DNA of 64,000 bases from a bacterium. Lineage in GTDB: Bacteria > Myxococcota_A > Bradymonadia > UBA7976 > UBA1532. Location of the stretch: contig JAUHXC010000008.1 of assembly GCA_030427205.1 (NCBI GenBank), positions 1 to 64,000 of the forward strand. The letters are read 5' to 3'. The position numbers were made by a program, and so were the translations under genes. Shown in pieces: positions 49,294-56,825 of this stretch; the first letter of the stretch is position 1, and each line of letters starts with the position of its first letter. Under the pieces are notes generated by a model. It did no database searches, was not told the DNA's origin, and saw only the letters and a list, made by a program, of their open reading frames with translations.

Positions 49294-50739
49294 TCACCGG
49301 TCGTCGCCCAGGTGCACGTGCGGGGTATTGCCGCCGCGCACCTCGATGACCCGGTCGGCGCCGCCGCGGGTGAGGTAGGTGGTCAGGTCGACGCCCATCC
49401 CGGCCAGCGCGGCGAGGTGGGTGCGCTGCTCCGACTGCTGCTGCGCGGCGATCTCCGCCTCGAGCTGCGCGTCGCGTTTCTTCTGGGCGCGCTCGGCGTC
49501 GCGGCGGTCGCTCTCGGCGCGCAGGCGGGCTTCGGCCTCGCGGCGCTCGACCTCCAGGCGCTGTTCGAAGACGGCCAGCTCGGCCTTGCGCTCGTTCTCG
49601 GCGCGCGCCAGCTGACGCTCGAGCTTGAAGTCCGACAGCTCCTGGGCCTGCTGCTCGGTCTGTCGCTCGAGCTGCAGGCGGGTGCGGGTCTGGATCGCCT
49701 CGTCGTGCATCTTCTGCAGCGCGGGCGGCGCGCCGTAGCCGCGGTAGACCACCTTGTGGATGCGATAGCCGCTCTGCTCGGCGCGGGCGGTGAGCTGACG
49801 GTAGGTGCTCAGCTCGTTGAGCTTGTGGGTGTGGGTCTTGAACGACTCGAAGTCGTGCCGGCTGAGGAACTCCACGGTATCGGAGGTCGCCGCGTTGACG
49901 AAGTCACCGATGGGATCGTGGGTCGTCACCAGCATGCGCTCGATGTCGACCAGTTCGAAGAAGAGCATCAGCTTGATGGTGAGCACCGCGTCGTCGGCGG
50001 TCCGCACGTCGCTGACGTCGTGGTACATCTGGTCGGGCATCATCCACAGCTTCTGGAAGACCAGCGCGTTGGGCACCTTCTGCCCGCCGATGGAGCCATG
50101 CCACGAGAAGGTGTGCAGCCATTCGCCCGGCGACGGCATGAAGACCGCGGGGCCGTGGTCGATGCGGCGCTGAACCTGCCCGTCGACCTCGCTGTAGACC
50201 ACCACCGCCTCTTTATCGGAGATCTGCAGCGTCTCCTCGCGGGTGATCGAGCGATGCACCCGCGGGTCGAGCCAGCAGTGGGCCGGGCCGACGAGATGCT
50301 CCTGCCCGCCGTCGCGGAAGCGCACCACGAGGAACTCCCCCGGGTGGGCGATGTAGAGCTGCATCGGCTCGAAGCGCTTCTTGCGGCGCCAGACCTTCTG
50401 CGGGCCCTCGATGACCTGCACCGTGCCGTCGTCGCTGATCTGCAGCGCCTTCTGGCCCTCTTCGAGGATGTAGAAGAACGGGGTGTAGGTGCCGGGCCGG
50501 GTCTGGTCGCGGCCGTTGTCGGCCGAGGCCTGCTGGGCGCCGCCGCCCCGGGATCGCAGCAGCGTCGCCACCTCGGTCATCGAGAGCTGCTCGAGGTTGG
50601 GGTTGGTATTGTGCGCGGCGGCGTAGCCCGCCGGCGGGAAGTTGGGCGTCGCCAGCGACTCGTCGCCGAGCCGCGCGCGGCTGCCCATGGCTTCCTGCAG
50701 GGCGCCGGCCTTCTTGTTGTAGCGGTACTGCTGCTGCAT
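49294..50739 (-). CDS. SPFH-like coiled-coil protein resembling major vault protein shoulder and cap
   Basis: The 481-residue protein has no signal peptide or membrane helix. Residues about 80-200 contain beta repeats with phrases such as VIEGPQKVWRRKKRFEPM, VGPAHCWLDPRVHRS and RIDHGPAVFMPSPGEWLHTF, which recall the repeat domains of eukaryotic major vault protein. An SPFH/band-7-like domain follows (VLTIKLMLFFELVDIERMLV, DPIGDFVNAATSDTVEFLSR). A long charged coiled coil then runs from about 335 to 445 (QLERQTEQQAQELSDFKLER). The order repeats-shoulder-coil matches vault proteins. This is a resemblance judged by eye. It would be cytoplasmic and oligomeric. Confidence 0.75.
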   Translation of the reverse strand: MQQQYRYNKKAGALQEAMGSRARLGDESLATPNFPPAGYAAAHNTNPNLEQLSMTEVATLLRSRGGGAQQASADNGRDQTRPGTYTPFFYILEEGQKALQISDDGTVQVIEGPQKVWRRKKRFEPMQLYIAHPGEFLVVRFRDGGQEHLVGPAHCWLDPRVHRSITREETLQISDKEAVVVYSEVDGQVQRRIDHGPAVFMPSPGEWLHTFSWHGSIGGQKVPNALVFQKLWMMPDQMYHDVSDVRTADDAVLTIKLMLFFELVDIERMLVTTHDPIGDFVNAATSDTVEFLSRHDFESFKTHTHKLNELSTYRQLTARAEQSGYRIHKVVYRGYGAPPALQKMHDEAIQTRTRLQLERQTEQQAQELSDFKLERQLARAENERKAELAVFEQRLEVERREAEARLRAESDRRDAERAQKKRDAQLEAEIAAQQQSEQRTHLAALAGMGVDLTTYLTRGGADRVIEVRGGNTPHVHLGDDR

Positions 50740-51026
50740 CGGTCGTCCTCCTCGGCTGCGCCCGGCACTCTATCCCACGGCCGCGCCGGTCACAGCCCCC
50801 TCGGTGGCGCGCGGGCTGTTCGTCGCGGCGGCGGCCTGTCGGCATCGGACCTCCTGACAGGGATCGGCCCGTCGCCGTCCGGCCGCGTGAGAACGCGCCG
50901 AACTCCGCAGGTTTTCTCCGAAAAAATCTGCGCCGGGCGAAGATGCCCATAAACACATGAAATCATTTGACATACCAGTTTTCGGCAGATTCATGTGCAT
51001 CATCCGGCCGGCTGACGTGTTGAAGA

Positions 51027-51097
51027 GACAGGGGTGCCACGCCACATGACAGGTGTCGTGTATTCCTGACACCGCGAAGTGTCGCGTTTGGCTGACA
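51027..51097. promoter_or_regulatory. GACA/TGTC half-site cluster, candidate enhancer
   Basis: GACA occurs at 51027, 51048, 51068 and 51094 and its complement TGTC at 51054 and 51080. Two of them form GGTGTC...GACACC (51052-51073), and another pair forms GACAC...GTGTC. The cluster lies 105-175 bases upstream of the -24 box, the usual distance for an enhancer-binding protein of sigma-54. Confidence 0.45.
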
Positions 51098-51201
51098 GTC
51101 AAGCGGCCGACGTGCGAGATCTGCACCGATCGCCGGGCTCGGGGCCCCGATCACGCCCGAAAATCCACCTATCACCCCGCTGTAAACCGTTTTCGGTCGG
51201 T

Positions 51202-51217
51202 TGGCATCGCGCTTGCT
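51202..51217 (+). promoter_or_regulatory. Sigma-54 (-24/-12) promoter
   Basis: TGGCATCGCGCTTGCT keeps TGGCA, the exact spacing and TTGCT of the TGGCACGN4TTGCW consensus. It lies 37 bases before ATG 51254, with AGGAG in the leader. Confidence 0.7.
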
Positions 51218-51253
51218 CTTCTGTCGGGCACACCCCATCGGAGGAGTTCAATC

Positions 51254-52834
51254 ATGAAGCGTGCGAATCGACGCATGTGGCTCACCCTCGGTCTGGCCTT
51301 CGCGGTCTCCGGCTGCGCCACCGAAGAAGACCTCGGCAACTTCAACGAAGCCAACGAGGCCGAGCTGGCCGCCCAGCGCCCCGCCCCGGATGGCGAGCGG
51401 GCCGGCGACGACGGCGAGGACGGCCGCGACCAGCGCGGCGAGCGCCCGCCCCGTGGGGATCAGCAGGCGCCGCCGCCGGAGGACGAGCCGATCGAGCGGC
51501 TGCCGCCGGCCGACGAGGCGCCCGACGAGCAGGAGCGCCCCGCGCCCGACGACGCCGAGCAGCCGCAGGACGACGATCGCCGCCCCCCGCGGGGGGAGCG
51601 TCCGCCGCGCCCCGGTGACGACGACGATGATCGCCCCGCCCCGCCGGCGCCCCCGGCGGACGATGACGACGACGCGCCGCCCCCGCCGCCGCCGCCGCCG
51701 GCGGACGACGACGATGAGGATCCGGCCGCGGACGAGGCGCCGGTCGACGAGCCCGCCGACGCCATCGCTCAGCCGCTCGCGCCGAGCCCGGCGGACAACC
51801 CGCTGACCCGGGACAAGGTCGAGCTGGGCCGGCTGCTCTACTGGGATCCGATCCTGTCGGGCAACTTCGACGTGGCCTGCGCCACCTGCCACCACCCGGA
51901 CTTCGGCTATGCCGACGCGGTGCCGCTGTCGTTCGGCGTCGGCGCCGAAGGGGCCGGGCCGGACCGGGACGGCGCCATCCGCGCCGGCCGCAACGCGCCG
52001 ACGGTGCTCAATACGGGCCTCAACGGCTGGGTCGACGACGACCGCCTGCCCAACCCGAACACCGCGCCCATGTTCTGGGACGTGCGGGCCCGCAGCCTCG
52101 AAGCCCAGGCGCTGGGGCCGATCCAGAACGCCGAGGAGATGCGCGGCGACGCCTACAGCGAGGAGGAGGCCCTGGACGTGGTCGTCGGCCGCCTGCGCAG
52201 CAACGAGACCTACACCGCGCTGTTCATGGACGTCTTCGGCGGTGACATCGACGACGCGGTGACCGCCGAGAACCTGGGCAAGGCCATCGCCGCCTTCGAG
52301 CGGCACCTCTCGCGGCCCAACAGCGCCTTCGACCGCTGGCTGGCCGGCGACAACGGCGCGATGACCGCCCAGCAGGTGCGCGGGTTCAATACCTTCAACC
52401 GGGTCGGCTGCGACCGCTGCCACACCGGGCCGATGCTCAGCGACTTCCAGCTGCGCCGCATCGGCGCGCCGAACAACGCCGCCAACCCCGGCGACGAGGG
52501 CGACGGCGACGGGCGCTTCCGGGTGCCGACGCTGCGCAACATCACCGAGACGGCGCCGTACATGCACGGCGGCACCCACCGCGACCTGCGGGCGGTCTTC
52601 GCCTTCTACCGCAACCCGCTCGCGCCGCCCCCGCCGGGCTCGGTCCGCGCGCCGAACAACGGGCCGCTCGACCCGCGCATCGACCCGCCGGGCGGCGCGC
52701 CGGCCGGGCTGCGCTTCAACGGGGCCGACGAGGCCGACATGACCGCCTTCCTGCGCGCCCTGAGCGACGAGGGCATCGACCGCGCCCGGCCCATCACGGT
52801 GCCCAGCGGCCTGCCCGTCGGCGGCAACCTCTGA
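51254..52834 (+). CDS. Di-heme cytochrome c peroxidase-family lipoprotein
   Basis: The 526-residue protein has a lipoprotein signal with Cys21 (LGLAFAVSGCATEE). About 145 residues of D-, P- and E-rich linker follow (residues 25-170), including a run of eight prolines. The catalytic part is a CcpA/MauG-type di-heme fold with heme-binding CATCH (Cys209-His213) and CDRCH (Cys386-His390), plus FGVGAEGAGPDRDG, RNAPTVLNTG and the distal YMHGG. Such enzymes reduce hydrogen peroxide or oxidise bound substrates in the periplasm. The lipid anchor plus long tether would place it away from the membrane. Sigma-54 promoter upstream. Confidence 0.92.
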   Translation: MKRANRRMWLTLGLAFAVSGCATEEDLGNFNEANEAELAAQRPAPDGERAGDDGEDGRDQRGERPPRGDQQAPPPEDEPIERLPPADEAPDEQERPAPDDAEQPQDDDRRPPRGERPPRPGDDDDDRPAPPAPPADDDDDAPPPPPPPPADDDDEDPAADEAPVDEPADAIAQPLAPSPADNPLTRDKVELGRLLYWDPILSGNFDVACATCHHPDFGYADAVPLSFGVGAEGAGPDRDGAIRAGRNAPTVLNTGLNGWVDDDRLPNPNTAPMFWDVRARSLEAQALGPIQNAEEMRGDAYSEEEALDVVVGRLRSNETYTALFMDVFGGDIDDAVTAENLGKAIAAFERHLSRPNSAFDRWLAGDNGAMTAQQVRGFNTFNRVGCDRCHTGPMLSDFQLRRIGAPNNAANPGDEGDGDGRFRVPTLRNITETAPYMHGGTHRDLRAVFAFYRNPLAPPPPGSVRAPNNGPLDPRIDPPGGAPAGLRFNGADEADMTAFLRALSDEGIDRARPITVPSGLPVGGNL

Positions 52835-52956
52835 GACCCCCTCGCCCGGCTGCCGCCCATGGCCGCCGGGTGTGACCCGCCTCTCCTGCTCGGCCCCCGC
52901 ATGCCTCTCGACGGGTGACGTTGCCTCTCCGATGGCCCGGGGGGCATCATGGGCCG

Positions 52957-53184
52957 ATGCAGCGCTTCGTCTTCGATCTGCACATCACCGCCGACGACTG
53001 GCTGGCGTACTATCGCGGCGCCGCCCGGCACGTGGTCGCCGTCGCCCGCGACGGCCGCCGGGTGAAGTTCGCCGCGAAGCACCTGCAGGGCTTCGTGACC
53101 CGCACCGGCGTGCGCGGCACCTTCGAGATGGTCATCGACGACAACCACGACCTGGTGCGCTTCGCCCGGGTGGGCGGTCGATGA
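52957..53184 (+). CDS. DUF2835 family protein
   Basis: The 75-residue protein matches the small DUF2835 family: RFVFDLHITADDWLAYYRGA near the start, VKFAAKHLQGFVTRTGVRGT in the middle and a short acidic end. Function of the family is unknown. ATG 52957 is chosen because the upstream in-frame start adds residues unlike the family. Its stop overlaps the start of the zinc-ribbon kinase (ATGA), so the two are co-translated. Confidence 0.85.
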   Translation: MQRFVFDLHITADDWLAYYRGAARHVVAVARDGRRVKFAAKHLQGFVTRTGVRGTFEMVIDDNHDLVRFARVGGR

Positions 53185-54971
53185 TCTGCGCCCGCTGCGG
53201 CGCGGAGACCGGCGCGGCGGGCGGCGTGAATCAATGCGTCGAGTGCGCGGCCGATCCCCGGCTCGACGGGCGCTATCGGCTCGAGGTGCTGCTGGGCCAG
53301 GGCACCCACGGCATGACCTATCGCGCCCGGGGGCCCGCCGGCGAGCAGGTCGCGGTGAAGATGGTCAACCTGGGGCACCGGCTGACCGCCGAGCGGCGGG
53401 CGGCCCTCGATCGTGAGGTCGAGGTCCTGCGCAGCATCGACCATGCGCGGGTGCCGGCGATGCTCGATGACTTCACCGTACGCAGCGGCATGACCCGCTA
53501 TCGCTGCATCGTGCAGACCTTCGTCGACGGCCCCGATCTGGCGGGCGTCGTGCGCGAGCGGCGGCCGACGGTGGCCGACGTGCTGGGCTGGGTGGCCGAC
53601 ATCGCCGACGTGCTCGACTGGCTGCACCGGCTCGCCCCGCCGATCATCCACCGCGACATCAAGCCGAACAACGTGCTGCGCCGCCGGGTCGACGGGGCGC
53701 TGGTGCTCATCGACTTCGGCTCCGTGCGCGATACGGTGGTCGAGACGCTGGGCGGCACGATGGGCATCGGCACGGCGGGCTATATGGCGCCGGAGCAGAT
53801 CGTCGGCGATGTCAGCCCCAAGAGCGACGTCTTCTCGCTGGGCGCCACCGCGATCGAGCTGCTCACCCGCCGGCCGCCGCACGATCTGCGGGAGCGCAGC
53901 GGCCGGCTGGTCTGGCCGTCGTCGGCGTTCCCTCCCGCGGTGGTCGCGCTCGTCGATCGCATGGTGGACCCGGCGCCCGAGCGGCGGCCGAGCGCAGCCG
54001 AGACGCGGGACGAGGCCCGCCGGCTGGCGGCGGATCCGGACGCGGTCGCCGAGACGCCGCTCTCACTCGCCCGGCCGGTGCGCAAGCCGCGCTCGAGTTC
54101 GCCGGCCGTCCGGTCTGCCGCTGCGGCCCCGACGCCGAAGCCACGGGCGGCCCGCTCGGCGCGCGCGGCTCTGGGCTTGCTCGCGATCGCCGCGGTCATC
54201 GGCACGGTGGCGTCGCCCTTCGTCGCCGAGGTCAGCGCCTGGGCCGGCCTGATCGGCGCGCCGATCGCGGTGTTCGCGCTCTGGCAGAGCCTCAAGGCGG
54301 GGGTGAAGCGCGGCGCGGCGGTGGCCGGCAGCGCGCTGGGGGTGATCCTGGCGCTCTTCGTCGCGGTCAACCTGCTCAGCATCGGGCCGATGGACGCCCG
54401 CTCGGTCTTCCCCTGGGTGCTGGTGCCGTATGTGATGCTGGCGCTGCGGCCGTGGGGCAAGGCGATGATCGGGCTGAGTCGGGCCGCCCGCGGCGTGGCG
54501 CTCGATGGCACGCTGCCCGATGGCACGCTGCCCGACGGGACGCTGCCCGACGGGACGCTGCCCGACGGGACGCCGGGCCAGACCGCGCTGGCGCCGACCG
54601 AGCCGACGCCGGCCATGCTCCACCGCAAGGCGCAGCGGGCGGCCTCGATCTCGGGCGTCGCCATGGTGCTCGCCGGCGTGGCGGCCTTCGAGGACGTCGA
54701 GAGCTTGATGATCTCGGCGCCCGTGGCGGTCGTGCTCGGGCTGTGGACAACGTGGCGCGGGCGGCGGGCGGCGCTGCGGCCGGTGGAGTTGATGGGCCTG
54801 AGCATGCCCGCCGGCGCGCTCGCCCTCTTCGTGGCCGTCGAGTTCTTTCGGATGAGCTATTGGGACAACCGCCACGGGCTGGCGACGGCGACGTTCGTCT
54901 ACGGGGTGCTGATGGCGCTGCTCTCGATGATGGTCCGCTTCTTCAAGCCGCCGAGAGACGGGGCCGACTGA
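53181..54971 (+). CDS. Zinc-ribbon Ser/Thr protein kinase with polytopic membrane tail
   Basis: The 596-residue protein starts with a zinc ribbon (CARCG, then CVEC, residues 3-22). The kinase domain covers about residues 30-290: LLGQGTHGMTYRA, Lys60 in VAVKMV, IHRDIKPNN with Asp159, IDFGSVRD and YMAPEQ. After a basic linker there are six or so membrane segments in two groups (about 335-420 and 475-585). They are split by five DGTLP repeats at about residues 440-465. Unlike the other kinases in the window it keeps DFG. A membrane-embedded sensor is inferred. Confidence 0.9.
   Translation: MICARCGAETGAAGGVNQCVECAADPRLDGRYRLEVLLGQGTHGMTYRARGPAGEQVAVKMVNLGHRLTAERRAALDREVEVLRSIDHARVPAMLDDFTVRSGMTRYRCIVQTFVDGPDLAGVVRERRPTVADVLGWVADIADVLDWLHRLAPPIIHRDIKPNNVLRRRVDGALVLIDFGSVRDTVVETLGGTMGIGTAGYMAPEQIVGDVSPKSDVFSLGATAIELLTRRPPHDLRERSGRLVWPSSAFPPAVVALVDRMVDPAPERRPSAAETRDEARRLAADPDAVAETPLSLARPVRKPRSSSPAVRSAAAAPTPKPRAARSARAALGLLAIAAVIGTVASPFVAEVSAWAGLIGAPIAVFALWQSLKAGVKRGAAVAGSALGVILALFVAVNLLSIGPMDARSVFPWVLVPYVMLALRPWGKAMIGLSRAARGVALDGTLPDGTLPDGTLPDGTLPDGTPGQTALAPTEPTPAMLHRKAQRAASISGVAMVLAGVAAFEDVESLMISAPVAVVLGLWTTWRGRRAALRPVELMGLSMPAGALALFVAVEFFRMSYWDNRHGLATATFVYGVLMALLSMMVRFFKPPRDGAD
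54506..54577 (+). repeat. 15-bp tandem repeat encoding DGTLP
   Basis: Five nearly identical units of GA(T/C)GGCACGCTGCCC-like sequence encode DGTLPDGTLPDGTLP and onward in the loop between two membrane blocks of the zinc-ribbon kinase. Units alternate between GGCACG and GGGACG forms. Confidence 0.85.
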
Positions 54972-55058
54972 GCCGCGCGCACACTTTCTTCGGTGCCGGC
55001 CGAAAGATACGTGACCCGCCGGGTACACTGGTCCACACACGGACCGGGGGATCCACAG

Positions 55059-56825
55059 ATGCCTGCACCGAGAGCTCTATCGTCCGCACTCGCCGGGATC
55101 GGCGCGCTGCTCCTGCCTGCCGCGGCGCTCGCCTGCGGGGGCTTCTTCTGCAACAACCAGCAGCCGGTCATCCAGGCCGGCGAGCGCATCGTCTTCGCCG
55201 CCGACGGCGAGCAGACCGAGATGCACGTGCAGATCGCCTACGACGGCCCGCCGTCGGAGTTCGGCTGGCTGCTGCCGGCGCCGCCGGACGTCGAGGTCGG
55301 GCTGTCGAACGCCACGCTGTTCGACCGGCTGGATACCGGCAGCGCGCCGCAGTTCTCCGTCGACCCCCGCTTCGCACGCTGTGGGGGCGCTGAAGGCGAA
55401 GGCGAGGGCGAAGGCGAAGGCGAGGGCGAAGGCGAGGGCGAAGGCGAGGGCGAGCCGGGGGTCGACGTGCTCGAGCGCCGCGCGCTCGGCCCCTTCGAGC
55501 AGGTGATCCTGCGGGCGGACAACGTCGACGTACTCGTCGAGTGGCTCGAAGAGAACGAGTTCCAGCGGCCGCTCGGCGCCGAGGAGATCCTGGCGGACTA
55601 CGTGGAGACGTCGGTCTTCGTCGCGCTGCGCCTGCTCGCCGACGCCGAGGTCCAGGACATCGCCCCGATTCGCTTCCGCTATACCGCGCCCACCATGGCG
55701 ATCCCGCTTCGGCCCACATCGGTCGCGGCGATGCGCGATATGGGCATCCTGGTGTATGTGCTCGGCGAGGCGCGGGCGGTGCCGCTCAACTACCTGCATG
55801 TGCAGGTCAACGACGTGCTGCTCGACTGGCTGCGCGGTTCGCCGAACTATATCGATCTGGTCTCCGCGGCGGTGGATGAGACCGAAGGCGGGCGGGGATT
55901 CGTGACCGACTTCGCCGGCCGCCACGCATCGATCTGGCAGCCGCTGCGTCTCGGCGTCAGCCTGGATCGGCTGGCCGGGGTCAATACGCTCGCCGATCTG
56001 CTGCCCTTCTTCGGTCAGCTGGACGATCCGTCGATCCGGCCCATCCTGCGGTCGGTGATCACCCCGCCGGACGGGGTGACGGCGGAGGATGTGCTCACCT
56101 GCCCCGACTGCTTCGAGCCGCAGATCATCGCCGTCGACGGGCAGACGCTGGCCGATCGGATCGAGGCGGAGGTCTTGCCGCAGTGGCAGGCGATCAACGC
56201 GCTCTTCGTGCGCAACCCGTACCTGACACGGCTGTTCACGACGATGAGCCCGCGGGAGATGACCGTCGATCCGATCTTCGGCATCAACCGCGACATGCCC
56301 GACGTGAGCCGTGCGCGACGGGCGACGGCCTATGTCGGCTGCGACGGCCGCGTGGTCGTCGAGACGGCGATCGGCGCGCGCTATGCCGCCGAGGGCAGGA
56401 CCGGCAATTCGCAAGCGATCATCCGGCAGGACGGCGCCACGGTCCGCGGCGGCGCGCCAGCGGCCCTGGTGATCGAGCGCATGATGGCGGCGGGCCAGCC
56501 CGAGGTGGTCGTCGACAATACCGCCGACGTGGTCGCGGGGTACTTCGCGCCGCTGCCGGAGGGCTTCGAGGATCCGGGGGGCGAAGGCGAAGGCGAGGGC
56601 GAGGGCGAGGGCGAAGGAGAGGGCGAAGGCGAGGGTGAGGGCGAAGGCGAAGGTGAGGGCGAGGGCGAGGGCGAGGGCGAGGGCGATGGCGGCGTCGGCG
56701 GCGATGGCGGCGGTGGCGGGGGATGCGCCTGCGACGCCGGCGACTCGACCCCGAGCGGCTGGCTCGCGCTTCTGGTGCTGCTCGCGCCGCTCGCCCGGCG
56801 CCCGCGCTTCAATCGAGCACGGTGA
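55059..56825 (+). CDS. DUF2330 domain protein with EG repeats and MYXO-CTERM-like tail
   Basis: The 588-residue protein has a signal peptide (ALLLPAAALA) directly followed by CGGFFCNNQQPVIQAGERI and EMHVQIAYDGPPSEFGWLLP, the start of the DUF2330 family. A first (EG)n insert of about 11 units lies at residues 110-132. The DUF2330 region then continues to about 505. A second (EG)n stretch of about 20 units, a glycine-rich patch, a CACDAGD motif, one hydrophobic helix (GWLALLVLLAPLA) and RRPRFNRAR follow. The tail is a MYXO-CTERM-like sorting signal. The last 17 bases overlap the convergent pbpC gene. Confidence 0.9.
   Translation: MPAPRALSSALAGIGALLLPAAALACGGFFCNNQQPVIQAGERIVFAADGEQTEMHVQIAYDGPPSEFGWLLPAPPDVEVGLSNATLFDRLDTGSAPQFSVDPRFARCGGAEGEGEGEGEGEGEGEGEGEGEPGVDVLERRALGPFEQVILRADNVDVLVEWLEENEFQRPLGAEEILADYVETSVFVALRLLADAEVQDIAPIRFRYTAPTMAIPLRPTSVAAMRDMGILVYVLGEARAVPLNYLHVQVNDVLLDWLRGSPNYIDLVSAAVDETEGGRGFVTDFAGRHASIWQPLRLGVSLDRLAGVNTLADLLPFFGQLDDPSIRPILRSVITPPDGVTAEDVLTCPDCFEPQIIAVDGQTLADRIEAEVLPQWQAINALFVRNPYLTRLFTTMSPREMTVDPIFGINRDMPDVSRARRATAYVGCDGRVVVETAIGARYAAEGRTGNSQAIIRQDGATVRGGAPAALVIERMMAAGQPEVVVDNTADVVAGYFAPLPEGFEDPGGEGEGEGEGEGEGEGEGEGEGEGEGEGEGEGEGEGDGGVGGDGGGGGGCACDAGDSTPSGWLALLVLLAPLARRPRFNRAR
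56580..56690 (+). repeat. EG-coding hexamer repeat (second tract)
   Basis: GGCGAA/GGCGAG hexamers repeat about 18 times, with a few GGAGAG and GGTGAG variants. The companion tract is at 55390-55452. Both encode glutamate-glycine spacers. Confidence 0.9.

Larger units (their letters stand above)
50740..51253. promoter_or_regulatory. Intergenic control region between vault-like and peroxidase genes
   Basis: This 514-base stretch is less GC-rich than its surroundings and has no convincing gene. It contains the divergent start region of the SPFH/vault-like gene (minus), a cluster of GACA/TGTC half-sites at 51027-51097 and a sigma-54 promoter at 51202-51217 for the peroxidase gene. The middle (about 50890-51000) is comparatively AT-rich with no further motif recognised. 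Confidence 0.6.

Noticed and set aside
50963..51238. Short minus-strand frame in the peroxidase control region
   Set aside because: No ribosome site or recognisable protein, and it overlaps the sigma-54 promoter and half-site cluster.
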